Assembly: GCA_022578605.1 (NCBI GenBank)
Contig: MU394051.1
Span: 62,001-126,000 of the forward strand
Reading direction: 5' to 3'
DNA length: 64,000 nt
Origin: Camillea tinctor
Taxonomy: Eukaryota; Ascomycota; Sordariomycetes; Xylariales; Xylariaceae
Shown: positions 1 through 10,839 of the stretch, piece by piece
Layout of the letters: each line of letters begins with the position of its first letter
Position numbering within the stretch: the stretch's first letter is position 1
Notes under the pieces: generated by a model
Told to the model about the DNA's origin: nothing
What the model saw: only the letters and a program-made list of their open reading frames with translations
The model's database searches: none
Program-made: the position numbers and the translations under genes

Positions 1-2139
1 TAGGAGAATGCTGTAGTCCACACCTTCGAGCTGGTGGCCCAGTATCACATCAGGATCGACGAGATCTAGCTGGGCTAAGAAGAATAACAAGATGTCAGAC
101 TCCTGCTTCACTAACTTGATCAATCCCTTCTTCCTTTCCGCGGCCAACCTTTCAAAGCCTAGAGGAAATGCAGCGCCATTGGGTCTGATAATGGTAAATG
201 TCCGAGAAGGTAACTTATCTGCTGGGGTTGTATCGCTAAGGAGGACATTTTCGTAGACACGAGCACTTATTGCCAGTATTTCTGATTTGTTCTCCTTCAC
301 ATTGAAGGTCGTCCGCATGGCCAAACTCAGTAGGGTAAGCGGAGGGGCGTCCAGGTTGTCCGAGTCGCTCAACGGGGACACCGTGTCTGGGTTATTGACA
401 ACAACCTCAAGCTTAGTGTGAGAACCATTTTTAAAGGAGGTACAGTCAGCGTCCTTGATCTTGAGCCAGCATGGCCCCATGATGTTCTTCCATAGCACAA
501 ACTGTTCGAATAGCGCCGTATTGGTGCCAAAGACATGGGAGAATGTTTGGCCGGTGGTTTCGGAAGGAATTGCTTGCTCTATTATGCGTTAGTCTGGAAG
601 AAATATTCCATAGAATATCTTCAACTTACTTGTGTATGGGTATAGCAGTTTAAGATACTGTCCTTCCCTGGGAATGCCAGGAAGCTCGAACGCATACTTC
701 CGCGAACAAGCCTTACTCTTATACATCCCAACACTCATTTTGGTCATGATCTCATCTACTTCCTCATAGACTTCCATCATGTCGACTTTTTCATCGGTAT
801 CATGGCCGCCTCTCTGGCGATACTGACGAGGCAAGAAATACAGCTTCCTCAGAATGTTGTCAACTTTGACAAAACAACTCGCATAACTACCTGTTTTCTT
901 ATTCAGGGCCTTGCCAAATAGGCAAAGCGAGCCATTGGCTTCTGTGTAGTCGGTCCAGAACATGTTCAGGCTCCCATCATCTTCGAGAACATCCTTGTAG
1001 TCAATCTTGCCAATACTCCAATTTGTAGCAGGTGGACTACTGGAAATATTTAGCTTTTCCGTGAGGTCATTCCAAGAGGACGAGTCGACATCAGGCGCTG
1101 CAGCCTTCGAAGGAGAGGAGCTCGCGGGTGTAGGATAAGAATCGGGCTTGGCTAATTTCTTAATAGGCCGAGAAGCTGATAGATTAACGCTCCTAGCAGC
1201 GATTGCCCTAGCATGGGAAACCTCCATCATCTCCTCATCTTCGTCTTCCTCCGGTTCAGGCTTTACTTGTGTCTTGCGAGCAGCTACCTTGACCGTTGGT
1301 GATGAGGGCGCCGGCGCGGGATCGCTCATGGCTACGTCGACGGTAGGCTCTGGAAGATCGTCATCCATGGGCGCTGCCAAGCCGTCATCGTCATCGAAAT
1401 CGTCTGCGCCCTGTGGAATTGGGGATATGCCGCCGTTACTAAGCCTCGCTTTCTTGGTGATCGGTTGCCGAGTTTCTCGAACAGGTGAGAGGACGCGAAG
1501 GGGACGTCTTTCTGGAGATCTGTGCCGTTTGGGGGCTCGAGATGTGGGTGCCGGGACGTTGGCATCGACTTCGCCCAATAGATCTGCTAGGAATCTATCG
1601 TCGTCTTCCGTTTTCACGACCTACATTCGGACGTCAGTAAACGACAACAGCTGACAACGACAACATTTTTCAGAGTTCCTACCTTGGTCTTTTGCTGAGG
1701 GGCAACCTGGCCCTTCATGAAATATTCGCTAATGTCGCGATCGTTGGCATCCCGCTTCGCTTTTTCTTCTTCCCGTCTTCGTTTATCTATATCGAGGTAA
1801 GAACATGTCGAGAGGAATCAACGGCTGGTCGTTCTGTTTTTGCCTACCTAACTTGCGGTCCTTGGGTGCGAGCATTTCATCTTCAGACTCGTCGTTGTAT
1901 GTATGTAGCCGATCCCACTCCTCACGACCATCATCGGCATAGCCCTCGCCATTGTCGTCAACGACAAAGTCGTCCTGGTTTAGACGGTCTCGGACAATCT
2001 TCTTGTATTGGTTTTCATCCACTTCTTCGTACAAGTCTTGCTCCTCGGCAACCTCGTAAGAATCATATGCCTTCTTGCCAGAAGCCCGCAGAGCTCGAAG
2101 CTCGGCAAGCTTGTTGCGTTTACTAGTAGCCTTAGACAT
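1..2139 (-). CDS. POL1: DNA polymerase alpha catalytic subunit, N-terminal part (cut by window edge)
   Basis: This is the replicative polymerase that extends RNA primers with primase at origins and on the lagging strand, in the nucleus. Reading the minus strand, exons are 2139-1848, 1786-1683, 1620-630 and 578 to beyond base 1, with introns of 61, 62 and 51 bp that keep the frame. The N terminus carries the Pol alpha p180 N-terminal domain, with the conserved stretch KKIVRDRLNQDDFVVDDNGE and DDGREEW (about residues 48-75). An acidic/basic disordered linker follows, and then the start of the exonuclease-like domain (LSLAMRTTFNVKENKSEIL, VYENVLLSDTTPADKL, LDLVDPDVILGHQLEGVDYS). The polymerase palm and C-terminal zinc sites lie outside the window. 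The start at 2139 is supported by the conserved N terminus. It shares an upstream region of about 860 bp with the divergent PPR gene. Family identity is near certain; splice sites are inferred. Confidence 0.95.
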
Positions 2140-3001
2140 GACGCCTAAGATAGTGAAGGTGGTTTTATGGGATTATTATTATTATGGAATGGGAATCATA
2201 AGCAGGGCATAATAGGAATTGAAGGTGGAAAAGACATCGGTTTGTTGTATTATGGAGAGGAATGGGGACCAAATGCCCACTAAGAGAAGAGTGGGAGCTT
2301 TTTCCAATTAGTGAATTAGTGGGGACGCGACGCGGTTTGTGTCTATGTATACTTAACTATAGAGAAGAACGCGAACGCGAACCCCTGGTTGGGTTTAATT
2401 GGTGCCCGTCAAGTCAATTGAGGTGCTTTATCTGCAAAAGAATAGTGTGGGAGTACCTGGAGGTACAGGGCCATACCAACATTAGGTACGTGCTAAACAT
2501 GATTGGACAACATGCTTTTTAAAAACTTTAGTAAGTGGATCTGCTCAAAAGGTGGATTGATAAAGTTCAACTTTGAATGTTCAATCAATTGACCCCACTA
2601 CGATTTTGGGAACAACTTTGCACCGGCAGTTCCAGCGTCACTGGGCATATGCATGGGTCCCTGGCCTTCTTATACTAGTAGCTACATACTACTATGTAGG
2701 TAGCAGTATGTACTACTTACAACTAAGCAACCCATAAGTGATAGACATGTACCAAAGTACCTAATCTACTCACTTATAGAGGAAAAAAAAAAGATGGTCT
2801 AAAAATTATCGGCTTTGCGATCTACCTATATTTCGTAGAGTGCGACAGCGTCAAGATGTATAATATCGCACACCGAATCAAATTCCTAGGAGCTATTCTA
2901 AGTTAAATCTTTTGAACAAAGGCTTCTTGGGGATGCGCACAGTTTTTATATTTTATTCATTATCTTCGTATATACCAACGAAGTGAGTAAAAAAAAAAAA
3001 A
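2140..3001. promoter_or_regulatory. Divergent intergenic region between POL1 and the PPR gene
   Basis: These 862 bp separate two divergently transcribed genes and must contain both promoters. They hold short direct and inverted TAGTA/TACTA motifs around 2670-2720, an A-tract near 2785-2795 and another (2990-3001) directly before the PPR start codon. An 86-codon open frame at 2262-2522 shows no recognisable protein character. I see no RNA gene. Confidence 0.6.
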
Positions 3002-4979
3002 ATGTTCGCCTGTAAAGCATGCCGGAGCAGAGTGCTCCAAGTCTTGATAGACCATGCTTCTTCTCTCCCTCAGACTACGGGTGCAATCGCATTAAGACCA
3101 GTTTTGGTCGTAGCAAAGTCCCACCACCCACGGCAATATACAACTTCCACCATGACTTCAAAGCCCCCTCATCAAGACTCTCCAGGTCGTCGGAATCCTT
3201 CACAAACCCGCCGTGAATGGGAGGCGCGAAAACACTTGCAATACTTGAAAGATCCGGTGCTTATTAGCGAACATGTCAAGCGAACATTGGCGAAAGGCCA
3301 ATTTGAAGAGGCTGCTCTCGTTGTGAGAAATGCGAGCAGGAATACCAAGGTGACTGTTAGCTGGAATTATTTGATCGATTACCAGCTACAAGCCGACAGA
3401 ATCCATGCTGCCTTCAGGCTCTTCAACGAGGTTAGTCTCGTCTCTCTCCCTACACAATCTAGCTCGGACTTGCCATCTAACACATATACAGATGAAGAAG
3501 CGCTCTCAGCTGCCCAATGCCCACACTTATACTATTATATTTAGAGGCTGTGCACGCTCGGTTCATGGATCACTGGCTGTATTAGAGGCACTGAGGCTGT
3601 ATAATAACATGATGACCAGAGAGCGCATAAAGCCAAATACACTTCACATGAACGCTGTCTTACAAGTATGTGCCAAGGCTAAAGACATCGAGAGCTTGTT
3701 CTCCATTGTCCAGACCGCCGATGACGGGATGAGAGCACCCAACAACCTCACATACACCACCATATTCAATGCGCTGCGTGCACATGCCTCCGAGCCGGTA
3801 AAGGGTGGTCTTATAGACGCCGAGGTGCGCGAGGCTAGGCAAAAGGTTATTCGGCAAGCTAGAACCATATGGGAGGAAGTTATTTCACGATGGAGGTCTG
3901 GTGCTATCGTCATTGACGAAGAACTTGTCTGCGCCATGGGTCGGATCCTCCTCATGGGGGAGTACAGAGATGCCGACTTAGTCGAAACTCTGATCGAACA
4001 AACCATGAATATCCCCCGAGCCCCCGATAAACGATTACAGGGTGGTAAGAGTCTCACATCTGGCGATGCCCAACCCAGTGAAAAGACAGAGGTCACCCCC
4101 GTGAGTGCTGATCAAAAAACGGAACCCTCTCACTCTCCGGATGTTCCCTATGCTCAGCCGGGCAACAACTCCCTTTCGATGGTTTTATCAGCGCTGCAGA
4201 AAACCTGGAAAACAACAAGGGCCATACGTTATTGGGGTATATTCACTAAGAATTACCATGTCATACCAGATAAAGAGAACTGGTCGCAGTTGTTGGCCAC
4301 ATTTAGTTTGGGAAGAAGCAGTGCTAGAACTGTAGCATACCTTGAACGGATGCCGAGCGGTTACATGGACACCAAGCACTTCCGCTGCGCTATGGATGCC
4401 TGTCTGCGCGACAGCGATAACCGCTCGGCCTTCCGCCATGCAACACGGATTCTGGAAATAATGTTGACTAACATGACCATTCCCGATGTCCCAGTCCTAC
4501 GAAGGTATCTTCACGTAGCCTACGCAAACAGGCATCTATTCGAAGAAAAATCCAAGACGGACCATAAGACAGCGATGATGGGTTGGGGCAAGCAACTCAC
4601 CGTCGCTCTAGAAAACTTATGGAACCCCTATGTAATTGCATCGAAACAACTGGTTTATGAGCCTAAGGCCGACAAAACAGATGTCGTGCTCTTAGCGCGG
4701 AAGATGATATCAGCGTGCGACAAAGTGATCAACGAAAGGTTGATCGCCCCGAATGTGGTGAAAAGGATTACGATCATGCGCGGTAATCTCAACAGGTTTG
4801 TTGTGAAGCACTTCGAAAACGAGTTTGGTGATGACCAGGTCTCTGCGGACGAAGACCAGGAAGGACTAAAGTTGGAAATCGAAGAGGGAGAAGGAGAGGA
4901 GGAAGAAGAGAGAGGCTTTGATGACAGGGACGACGGACGCGATTTCTTTGATGCTCCACTGGTCAACAAGCGTAGATGA
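3002..4979 (+). CDS. Mitochondrial pentatricopeptide-repeat (PPR) protein
   Basis: The gene has two exons, 3002-3430 and 3492-4979, with a 61-bp intron (acceptor ACATATACAG) and a 638-residue product. The N terminus is basic and lacks acidic residues for about 60 residues (MFACKACRSRVLQ, RQYTTSTM), as expected for a mitochondrial presequence. Helical-hairpin PPR units are visible: VSWNYLIDYQLQADRIHAAFRLFNE, then PNAHTYTIIFRGCARS, PNTLHMNAVLQVCAKAKDIE and PNNLTYTTIFNALRAHA. A degenerate PPR region follows, and the protein ends in a Glu/Asp-rich tail. Fungal PPR proteins of this layout act on mitochondrial rRNA or mRNA processing and translation. Which transcript this one binds cannot be told from sequence; a Ccm1/Dmr1-like or mitoribosome-associated role is possible. 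The ATG follows an A-run, so an internal Met (residue 51) could start a non-mitochondrial form. Confidence 0.85.
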
Positions 4980-5570
4980 AATCTATGCTAGGATCTAACG
5001 TGTTGATTGATCCATATGATAACCTCGTGGTGTCTTGACATTGATTGTATAAAACCACCTACTTGCCTAGGAACTCACCGAGTTGGTTTATTGTACTTGT
5101 AACCTAAGCGGGAATCGTACCGCAACATCCCTACATATGTGTTATATACACCAGTCAAACTATAAAAAATATTGAAGCATGATATCATAGTCCTAGCTAG
5201 CAAAGCGACACTGAAAACTCTTACATATGTTACTCTATTTTTTCCATACATTGCTGCTATGCATATGAGCAGGAAGGCGAGAATGCATATCGCCCTTTTA
5301 GGAGAAACTGTGAATCCTATGATAGCCACAGTTGCTCTTACCACGATCAGCTAGTGTTAGCTTATAAACATATTTACCTTGAACAGCTCTCATCTCGTGT
5401 GGCAAATTTGATGTAGCCTGCCAGTGTTGTACATTGATCTATGTGTTCTCATCGGCCCCTTGAGCAGATTCGGTGTGCTTGTTCTGCTTACATCGAATTA
5501 GCCAATTGATATATCCCTTGTATTATCTCAGGCTTTTCGTCCTCACCCCTTTGTTTTTTCAAAAACCATC
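4980..5570. other. Intergenic region, PPR gene 3' end to next promoter
   Basis: These 591 bp are AT-rich. They contain the 3' UTR of the PPR gene and the promoter of the next plus-strand gene. Short overlapping open frames on both strands (5075-5354) are mirror images of each other in AT-rich sequence, with no protein features. Nothing else was seen. Confidence 0.5.
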
Positions 5571-7344
5571 ATGGTGATGCTCCGGAAGCGTACAAGCCCC
5601 AAAGGCGGATGTGATGGGGGCACTCAGAACTTCCCCATTGCTATCACCCCATCACCAAATGAAAGCCATGTTGACCCAACCAATGCTCCAGGTCATGGTG
5701 GCGGTTCAATACGTAATCGTCTGAAAGAGATCAGGGGGAGCATTAGAGGGAACATCAAGAAACGCCTATCGACCAACTCGATTTCTTTCCCTAGGGAGGA
5801 TGCTGGGGCGGAGGACAAGCAGTCATGGCCGACCTTGCGGCATAGCATCAGCTCCATTGCAACGTCTTTGAAGAACCACCGTCCTTCCATGGACTCCGGA
5901 CTGTCCCAAAATCCTGCACGACTGTTCATGCCTAGCCATTTACGAACTAGTTCTCGTCCGTCCCAGGATGCTGAACGTCGCTCCCACACAATTCACGGTC
6001 TCCCGACCACGCCTCCCCTTAGTCGTTCTGGGAGCAATATGAGGCGCCTCAGTCTTGGAGCTTTACCTGAGCGACCACTGGATCACGACTCAACTCCTCG
6101 ACTGCCCAGTCTACAAAATATGCTTGCCAAAACTGGGGAATCAAAAGTCTCGGGTAAAGGTGACGAAGGCCATCCGGGGGCTTTCGGTGACCCTGATATT
6201 TCCGTATTTGACATAGATTGGCATAGTAAGAGAGACCCCCCCCAGCGTTTCTCATCCCTCCATAATAGCCTACCCTTTTACATTCAACTACTACATAGAC
6301 AATCATTTCTAAGCAAAGCCTTACCTAGATATCGCGTCTCATCTCCCCGCCCAAAAAGAAGAGTTGCTCCCCGGGAGGCAAAAGACAGTCACTAAAGGCT
6401 CCAACCCGATCTCAGGACGTCTGCCCATCCGCCTCAAGCAAGCTGCGTCCTCTCCGACGCGGAACAGCCCCAAGATCCAGGCCAGGGCGGCCAACGACAA
6501 GAAGCGCGGCTCCACCGCCGACTCAGGCATCTCAGGCTGCCCCGACTCCGCCGCGGGAAGCCCCCCCGTAGACTCCCACGAGGACACCCGCCAGACATCC
6601 CTCAAATGGGCGCCCTCATCCGCGCCCAGCACGCTCGAAGAAGAGCCGCCGCAGCCGAACCCCCGCCCGCGCAGCCGCGCCCCCTTCCAAACCTCCAAAG
6701 TGCCCGCCCACTGGCTGGACACTATCCTCGAGGCCACGCTCCCCTTACGTTCTTCTTCTCCTCCCTCTTTCTCCTCTCATCCCGCCCACCTCCCGGGTAC
6801 CCAAGAAGAAGCAGAACGCATCATCGCCCGCGCCCGCCGCACCAACCGCATCGCCGTGCTCACGCCCTCCCGCGCCGAGCGCCACCTGCCGCGGCTGTAC
6901 TACCCCGACGTGGGGGCCGCGGCGCACGACCTGTTCCGCCGCTTCCGGCGGCAGTACTCGGCGTTCATGGCGCTGGCGCCGGGGCGGCGGGCCCTGTACG
7001 TGTTCCCTGCTGCGGCGGGGAGGGGGGACGTGGCGTGTGCGCTTGCGGGGGGGTGCCGCTCTCGCAGCAGCGGAAACGGGAAGGAGGAGGATGTGCGCGT
7101 GTTCGACGTGGAGAACGTGGTGAGGGGCGATTGGAGCGAGGTGGGGTGCATACCTGGTTTAACAACAACAACGACAATGACGGAGGGAGGTGGGATGCGG
7201 GCTGGTAAGACGGTTGGGGCCGAGGAAGAGGAGGACAAGAGTACGCTGGAGTGGATCGATCCCGAGGGAGAGGCGTATATGCGCTCGGAGATATCGCTGC
7301 TGCAGGATTATGACGATTTGGAGATGGCGTCGCGGTTGGGATAG
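5571..7344 (+). CDS. Uncharacterised Ser/Arg-rich fungal protein
   Basis: There are two exons, 5571-6225 and 6329-7344. The 103-bp intron has donor GTAAGA and acceptor ACCTAG, and splicing joins ...FDIDWH to NIASHLPAQ in frame for a 556-residue protein. The N-terminal 200 residues are basic and Ser-rich with many potential phosphosites (RNRLKEIRGSIRGNIKKRLS). The second exon is strongly GC-rich and contains a more ordered part (about residues 360-450) with Arg-rich helices such as HDLFRRFRRQYSAFMAL. The C terminus is acidic. I recognise no catalytic motif, signal peptide or membrane segment. It reads like a Pezizomycotina-specific protein with one small folded domain in a disordered background. 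The coding call is secure because of frame length and the clean splice; the function is unknown. Confidence 0.75.
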
Positions 7345-8715
7345 GTGAGCTTTATGGATAGGGGGGTTGGGTTTAGGATGTTGTGGGAGAAAGGGGTTCT
7401 AAAGGGGTTGGAGAGTAGTATTACTTGCTATTGGTTGGGTTTTTCTTAGGTGCAGAAGTTCTCCTAGGGACTTCTTTTTTTGCTGTTGGGTCACCTGAGT
7501 TTGGGGGTTGTATCTTGTTTCTTTTATTCTGCGTTGTTACTCTCGGGTGTTCGTCTAGGAACAAAAAGGGGGAAGAGAGTAAGGGGCGAAAAGCATACTA
7601 TGTGATTTGGGAATGAGGTTTATTATTAGGTGGATGGTCTGGTAATGATAGGTTCTTTTTTTTTTTTGAGATGAGAGTGTAGTAATATAGGCGAGGAAGT
7701 GTAGTTCTTATAATAAAGACGATATCCATTTTTTTTCTTAAGCTGAAATACATAATGTGTAATTCTGTGATTGCTTCTCTTGTTATCTATCCATTAACAT
7801 TACGTTGTGACATAGTATACGATACCTGTTTAATTAAGAACCTGTCTGCTATTAACCTGCCGTATAGATGACTCTAGGTTAGAAGAGAGAAAGAGAATAA
7901 AGGAGGTATCGATTGAGTAGTAACTTATACTCAAGAGTAGGTCTGACTTACGGACAAAGAAATGAGATTACTATATGTCTAGGAGGTTGATACTTATCAA
8001 TGTGTTGGTGGGGGACTACAAAACAATTGCCACGGCTTATTTGAGCTTTGTTACCTGAGGAGGGAGTCGGGATTGGTCACAATAGCAACTAATGTGCTGT
8101 ATTAGGTAAACTAGCTAACATAGAGTAAGTAGAAACAGCTATTGTGAAGGAAAAGAAAAGAAAAGAAAAAACTTAGATATAGTAGCTGGAATATTGGCCC
8201 TTACTGTATGTAAGATTTCGAAATGACCTCTAATCATATTATATAGCAATTTGTGTAAGAAAATTCAAATAGTATTGAAGTTAGTGAATTATAGCTTCAG
8301 TATAGCACCTAGTCTAAGGTAGTTATACTTCAAGTTTAGATAACGATACGTAAGGATAAGCACTATAGCACAGCTGCCACCAGCTGAGAGGGGCTGCACC
8401 ACACCGTCCATCCCACCTTAGCTCCCAATAATCACCGAGAGCTTTGTTATACCTAACCTTACCCATCCACTTACACACTACTACTACTTGACATACCTCT
8501 TCTTCTTCCCAAACACCACCTGTATCCCTCAGACCCGTAGGAACTAAATGTGGATGGATAGATAAACGATACCGATCTACACATCCTAGAAAATCACTAT
8601 ATCGAACAAACCCTCGCCTCGAATTTACCTCAAAGAGAGAGCCATCATTCCCCCTCTAGAGCGCAACTGCGAATCTATTACAAAAAGCACCTAACCCCCA
8701 TCCCCATCCCCTCCA
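7345..8715. other. Intergenic region with no gene seen
   Basis: These 1.37 kb hold the 3' UTR of the Ser/Arg-rich gene and the promoter of the DUF1770 gene. T-runs (7657-7668, 7730-7737) and an AAGAA-type purine repeat (8150-8170) are present. The last 250 bp before 8716 are C-rich on the plus strand (CCCCATCCCCATCCCCTCC), which is common in fungal 5' leaders. No open frame with protein character was found. Confidence 0.5.
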
Positions 8716-9391
8716 ATGTCTTCCTCCGACCTCCCCGCCAACGTAGCCTCGACCCTACAGTCCGCGCACATCCAACCCTCTCCCTCGCCGGCGCACGACC
8801 TGAACCCCTCGACCGCCGCCTCGACGCGGCGCCCGGTGAAACAGCACCGCTATGCCGACCCGAGCGACGACGGCTTAGACTATGACGACGAGGAGGAGGG
8901 CGACGACGTCGACGTGCCGCTGAGCGTGCTGCGGAGGCCGCACGGGAAGAGCCACGAGCGGGGCCGCGGCGGGGGGAGCTTCCCGCCCATGCCCGACCTG
9001 CGGTTCGAGCAGAGCTACCTGCATAGCATACGGGGCGCGGACACGTGGTGGAAGGTGGTGTGGGTTACGGTGCGGGATCAGGTACTTTCATCCTCTACAT
9101 CTCTCTCTCTCTCTGTCTCTGTCTCTGCCTATCTCTTTCCCCAAGTCTTTCTGTTTTTTTTTGTCAGTCTTCTACGAGGATGAGGAAGCTAATGAGCTTG
9201 GCTGGTTATAGGTCATGATGCCTTTCGCCCAGGGCATCCTCTACAACCTCGCTATATGCGGCTTCCAGCACTGGAACCGCAACGCCCAGCTTAGCGGGAA
9301 CTCGGCCGGTGCGCGGATACGCAGGTGGTGGTACGGCGTCAACAAGTGGGCTCTGCCTGAGAAGGCTAGAGCTAAAGCGAAGACGTCGTGA
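8716..9391 (+). CDS. DUF1770 / Atg43-family protein (probable mitophagy-receptor homologue)
   Basis: Exons 8716-9081 and 9212-9391 flank a 130-bp intron and encode 181 residues. The N-terminal 80 residues are disordered with an acidic cluster (DDGLDYDDEEEGDDVD). The conserved domain begins at PPMPDLRFEQSYLHSI and runs through ADTWWKVVWVTVRDQ, then VMMPFAQGILYNLAICGFQ, HWNRNAQLSGNSAGARIR and RWWYGVNKWALPEK. This matches the fungal family formerly called DUF1770. As I recall, that family includes fission yeast Atg43, an outer-mitochondrial-membrane receptor for starvation-induced mitophagy. The hydrophobic stretch VMMPFAQGILYNLAICGF is the candidate membrane-inserting segment. Acidic residues upstream could include an Atg8-interacting motif (GLDYDDEE contains no clean W/YxxL). 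Family membership is strong; the mitophagy role is transferred from the fission yeast protein. Confidence 0.82.
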
Positions 9392-10839
9392 GTTGAGAAG
9401 AGAACGCCAGAGCGTGGAAAAGAATGAAAAAAAAAAAATAAAGTAAAAAAAAAAAAAAACAACAAAAACATAAAATCAAAGGGCGGGATAGGACAGGGTA
9501 TATATATAGCAAGGTTGGGTAAGAGGGGGATTATTATATGTTGCTCCTTTTTTGCGAAGAAGAATAACTTACAACTACTCGAGCTCTATCGCGGAAAAGG
9601 AAAGACATTATCATTATTAGCAGCACCCTTACTTAGAACCGACTAACTAACAGACGAGGATACCGATTGAAAGAATAAACTAGAAATCCTTGCGCGCTCG
9701 GGCTGGATCTGGTCCGGGGCACACACATGTACCTAACGCTATAAAAGAGAGTTGGTAGAAGCAAAGGAATAAGAAGCAAGTTATGCGCCCTTATACTTAT
9801 AACAATAGTAAGATAAACTAAGCATACGCACACGACAACATAAACGCTTACTTTTTGTTTTTCTTTAACTCACTCTATTCTTCCTTTTCCTTTTTATATA
9901 CTAGGTCTACCGCTATCCCTCGGATATGAAAAGAGTCGCCTATGTACGATTCATTACCGTTAGTGAATAGCGGTAGTGGCCGTAAATACTCGGTAATTTC
10001 TTCTACCTTGGGTACTTTGAGGTTTCAAAGGGATTTTATATTGTTTGGCAACTTTTATCCAACTTGCTTAGATATTCTATCAATCAATACCTATTTCCGC
10101 CTTACTTCTCCGAGTGCCGTTCTCGTTATGTATTTATCACCATCATTATGGGCCGATTCTCTTCTGTACGAAGGAGGAGGGAGAGACAGGAAAGGAGGGA
10201 AAGGGAAGATCAAGAAGAAGGCAGAAAAAAATTAAATGCGATCAGCGCTATTCGTTTTCATTCCAACCCGTTATCCCCCCCCCCTTTTTATTTTCTTTTG
10301 TTTCCTTCCTTCACCCCACTACTTATCTTGGTCTATGTATCCATTTCGTGATAATTCGAAGGGGAACGAACACATTCCTCTTTCCTTTTATTAATCTCCC
10401 CTTTCCCTTCTTCTTATCAGGAGAAAAAGAAAAGATACACGTATAGCCATGATGAAAAAAAGAAAACGATGATGAATCTACATGCTAGAGTATATGTTAT
10501 GCATTGGGATTTCTTTTTTTCCCTCTCTTTTCCTGGCAAGCTAACTTATCCTCCATCTATCCATATCCATCATCGGTTTCCTCCCCTCCCCCCTCCTTTT
10601 TTTTTTTTTGCTTCCCACCCTTTATCTAACAACCCCCCTTTCTTTAACCCTTTCCCCTCCCTGAAACGCCGTACAGCAATACAAGATGTTTTTTATCACC
10701 CCACAAACCCCACTCCCTACCTATCATAGCGTCGATTACAATAGTAGTATCAGTAGTAGTAGTAGTAGCAGTAGCGGTGGTTAGCTAAAGTATGGATCGT
10801 AGACAATAGATTATAGATTGACTCCTAAGTTTCTCCGTC
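9392..10839. other. Convergent intergenic region, low complexity
   Basis: These 1.45 kb lie between convergent genes and are dominated by homopolymer and pyrimidine/purine tracts: A-runs at 9426-9470, C/T-rich blocks at 10265-10420 and 10560-10640, and an AGT trinucleotide repeat at 10742-10778. Short open frames here are compositional artefacts. I see no RNA gene. Confidence 0.5.
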
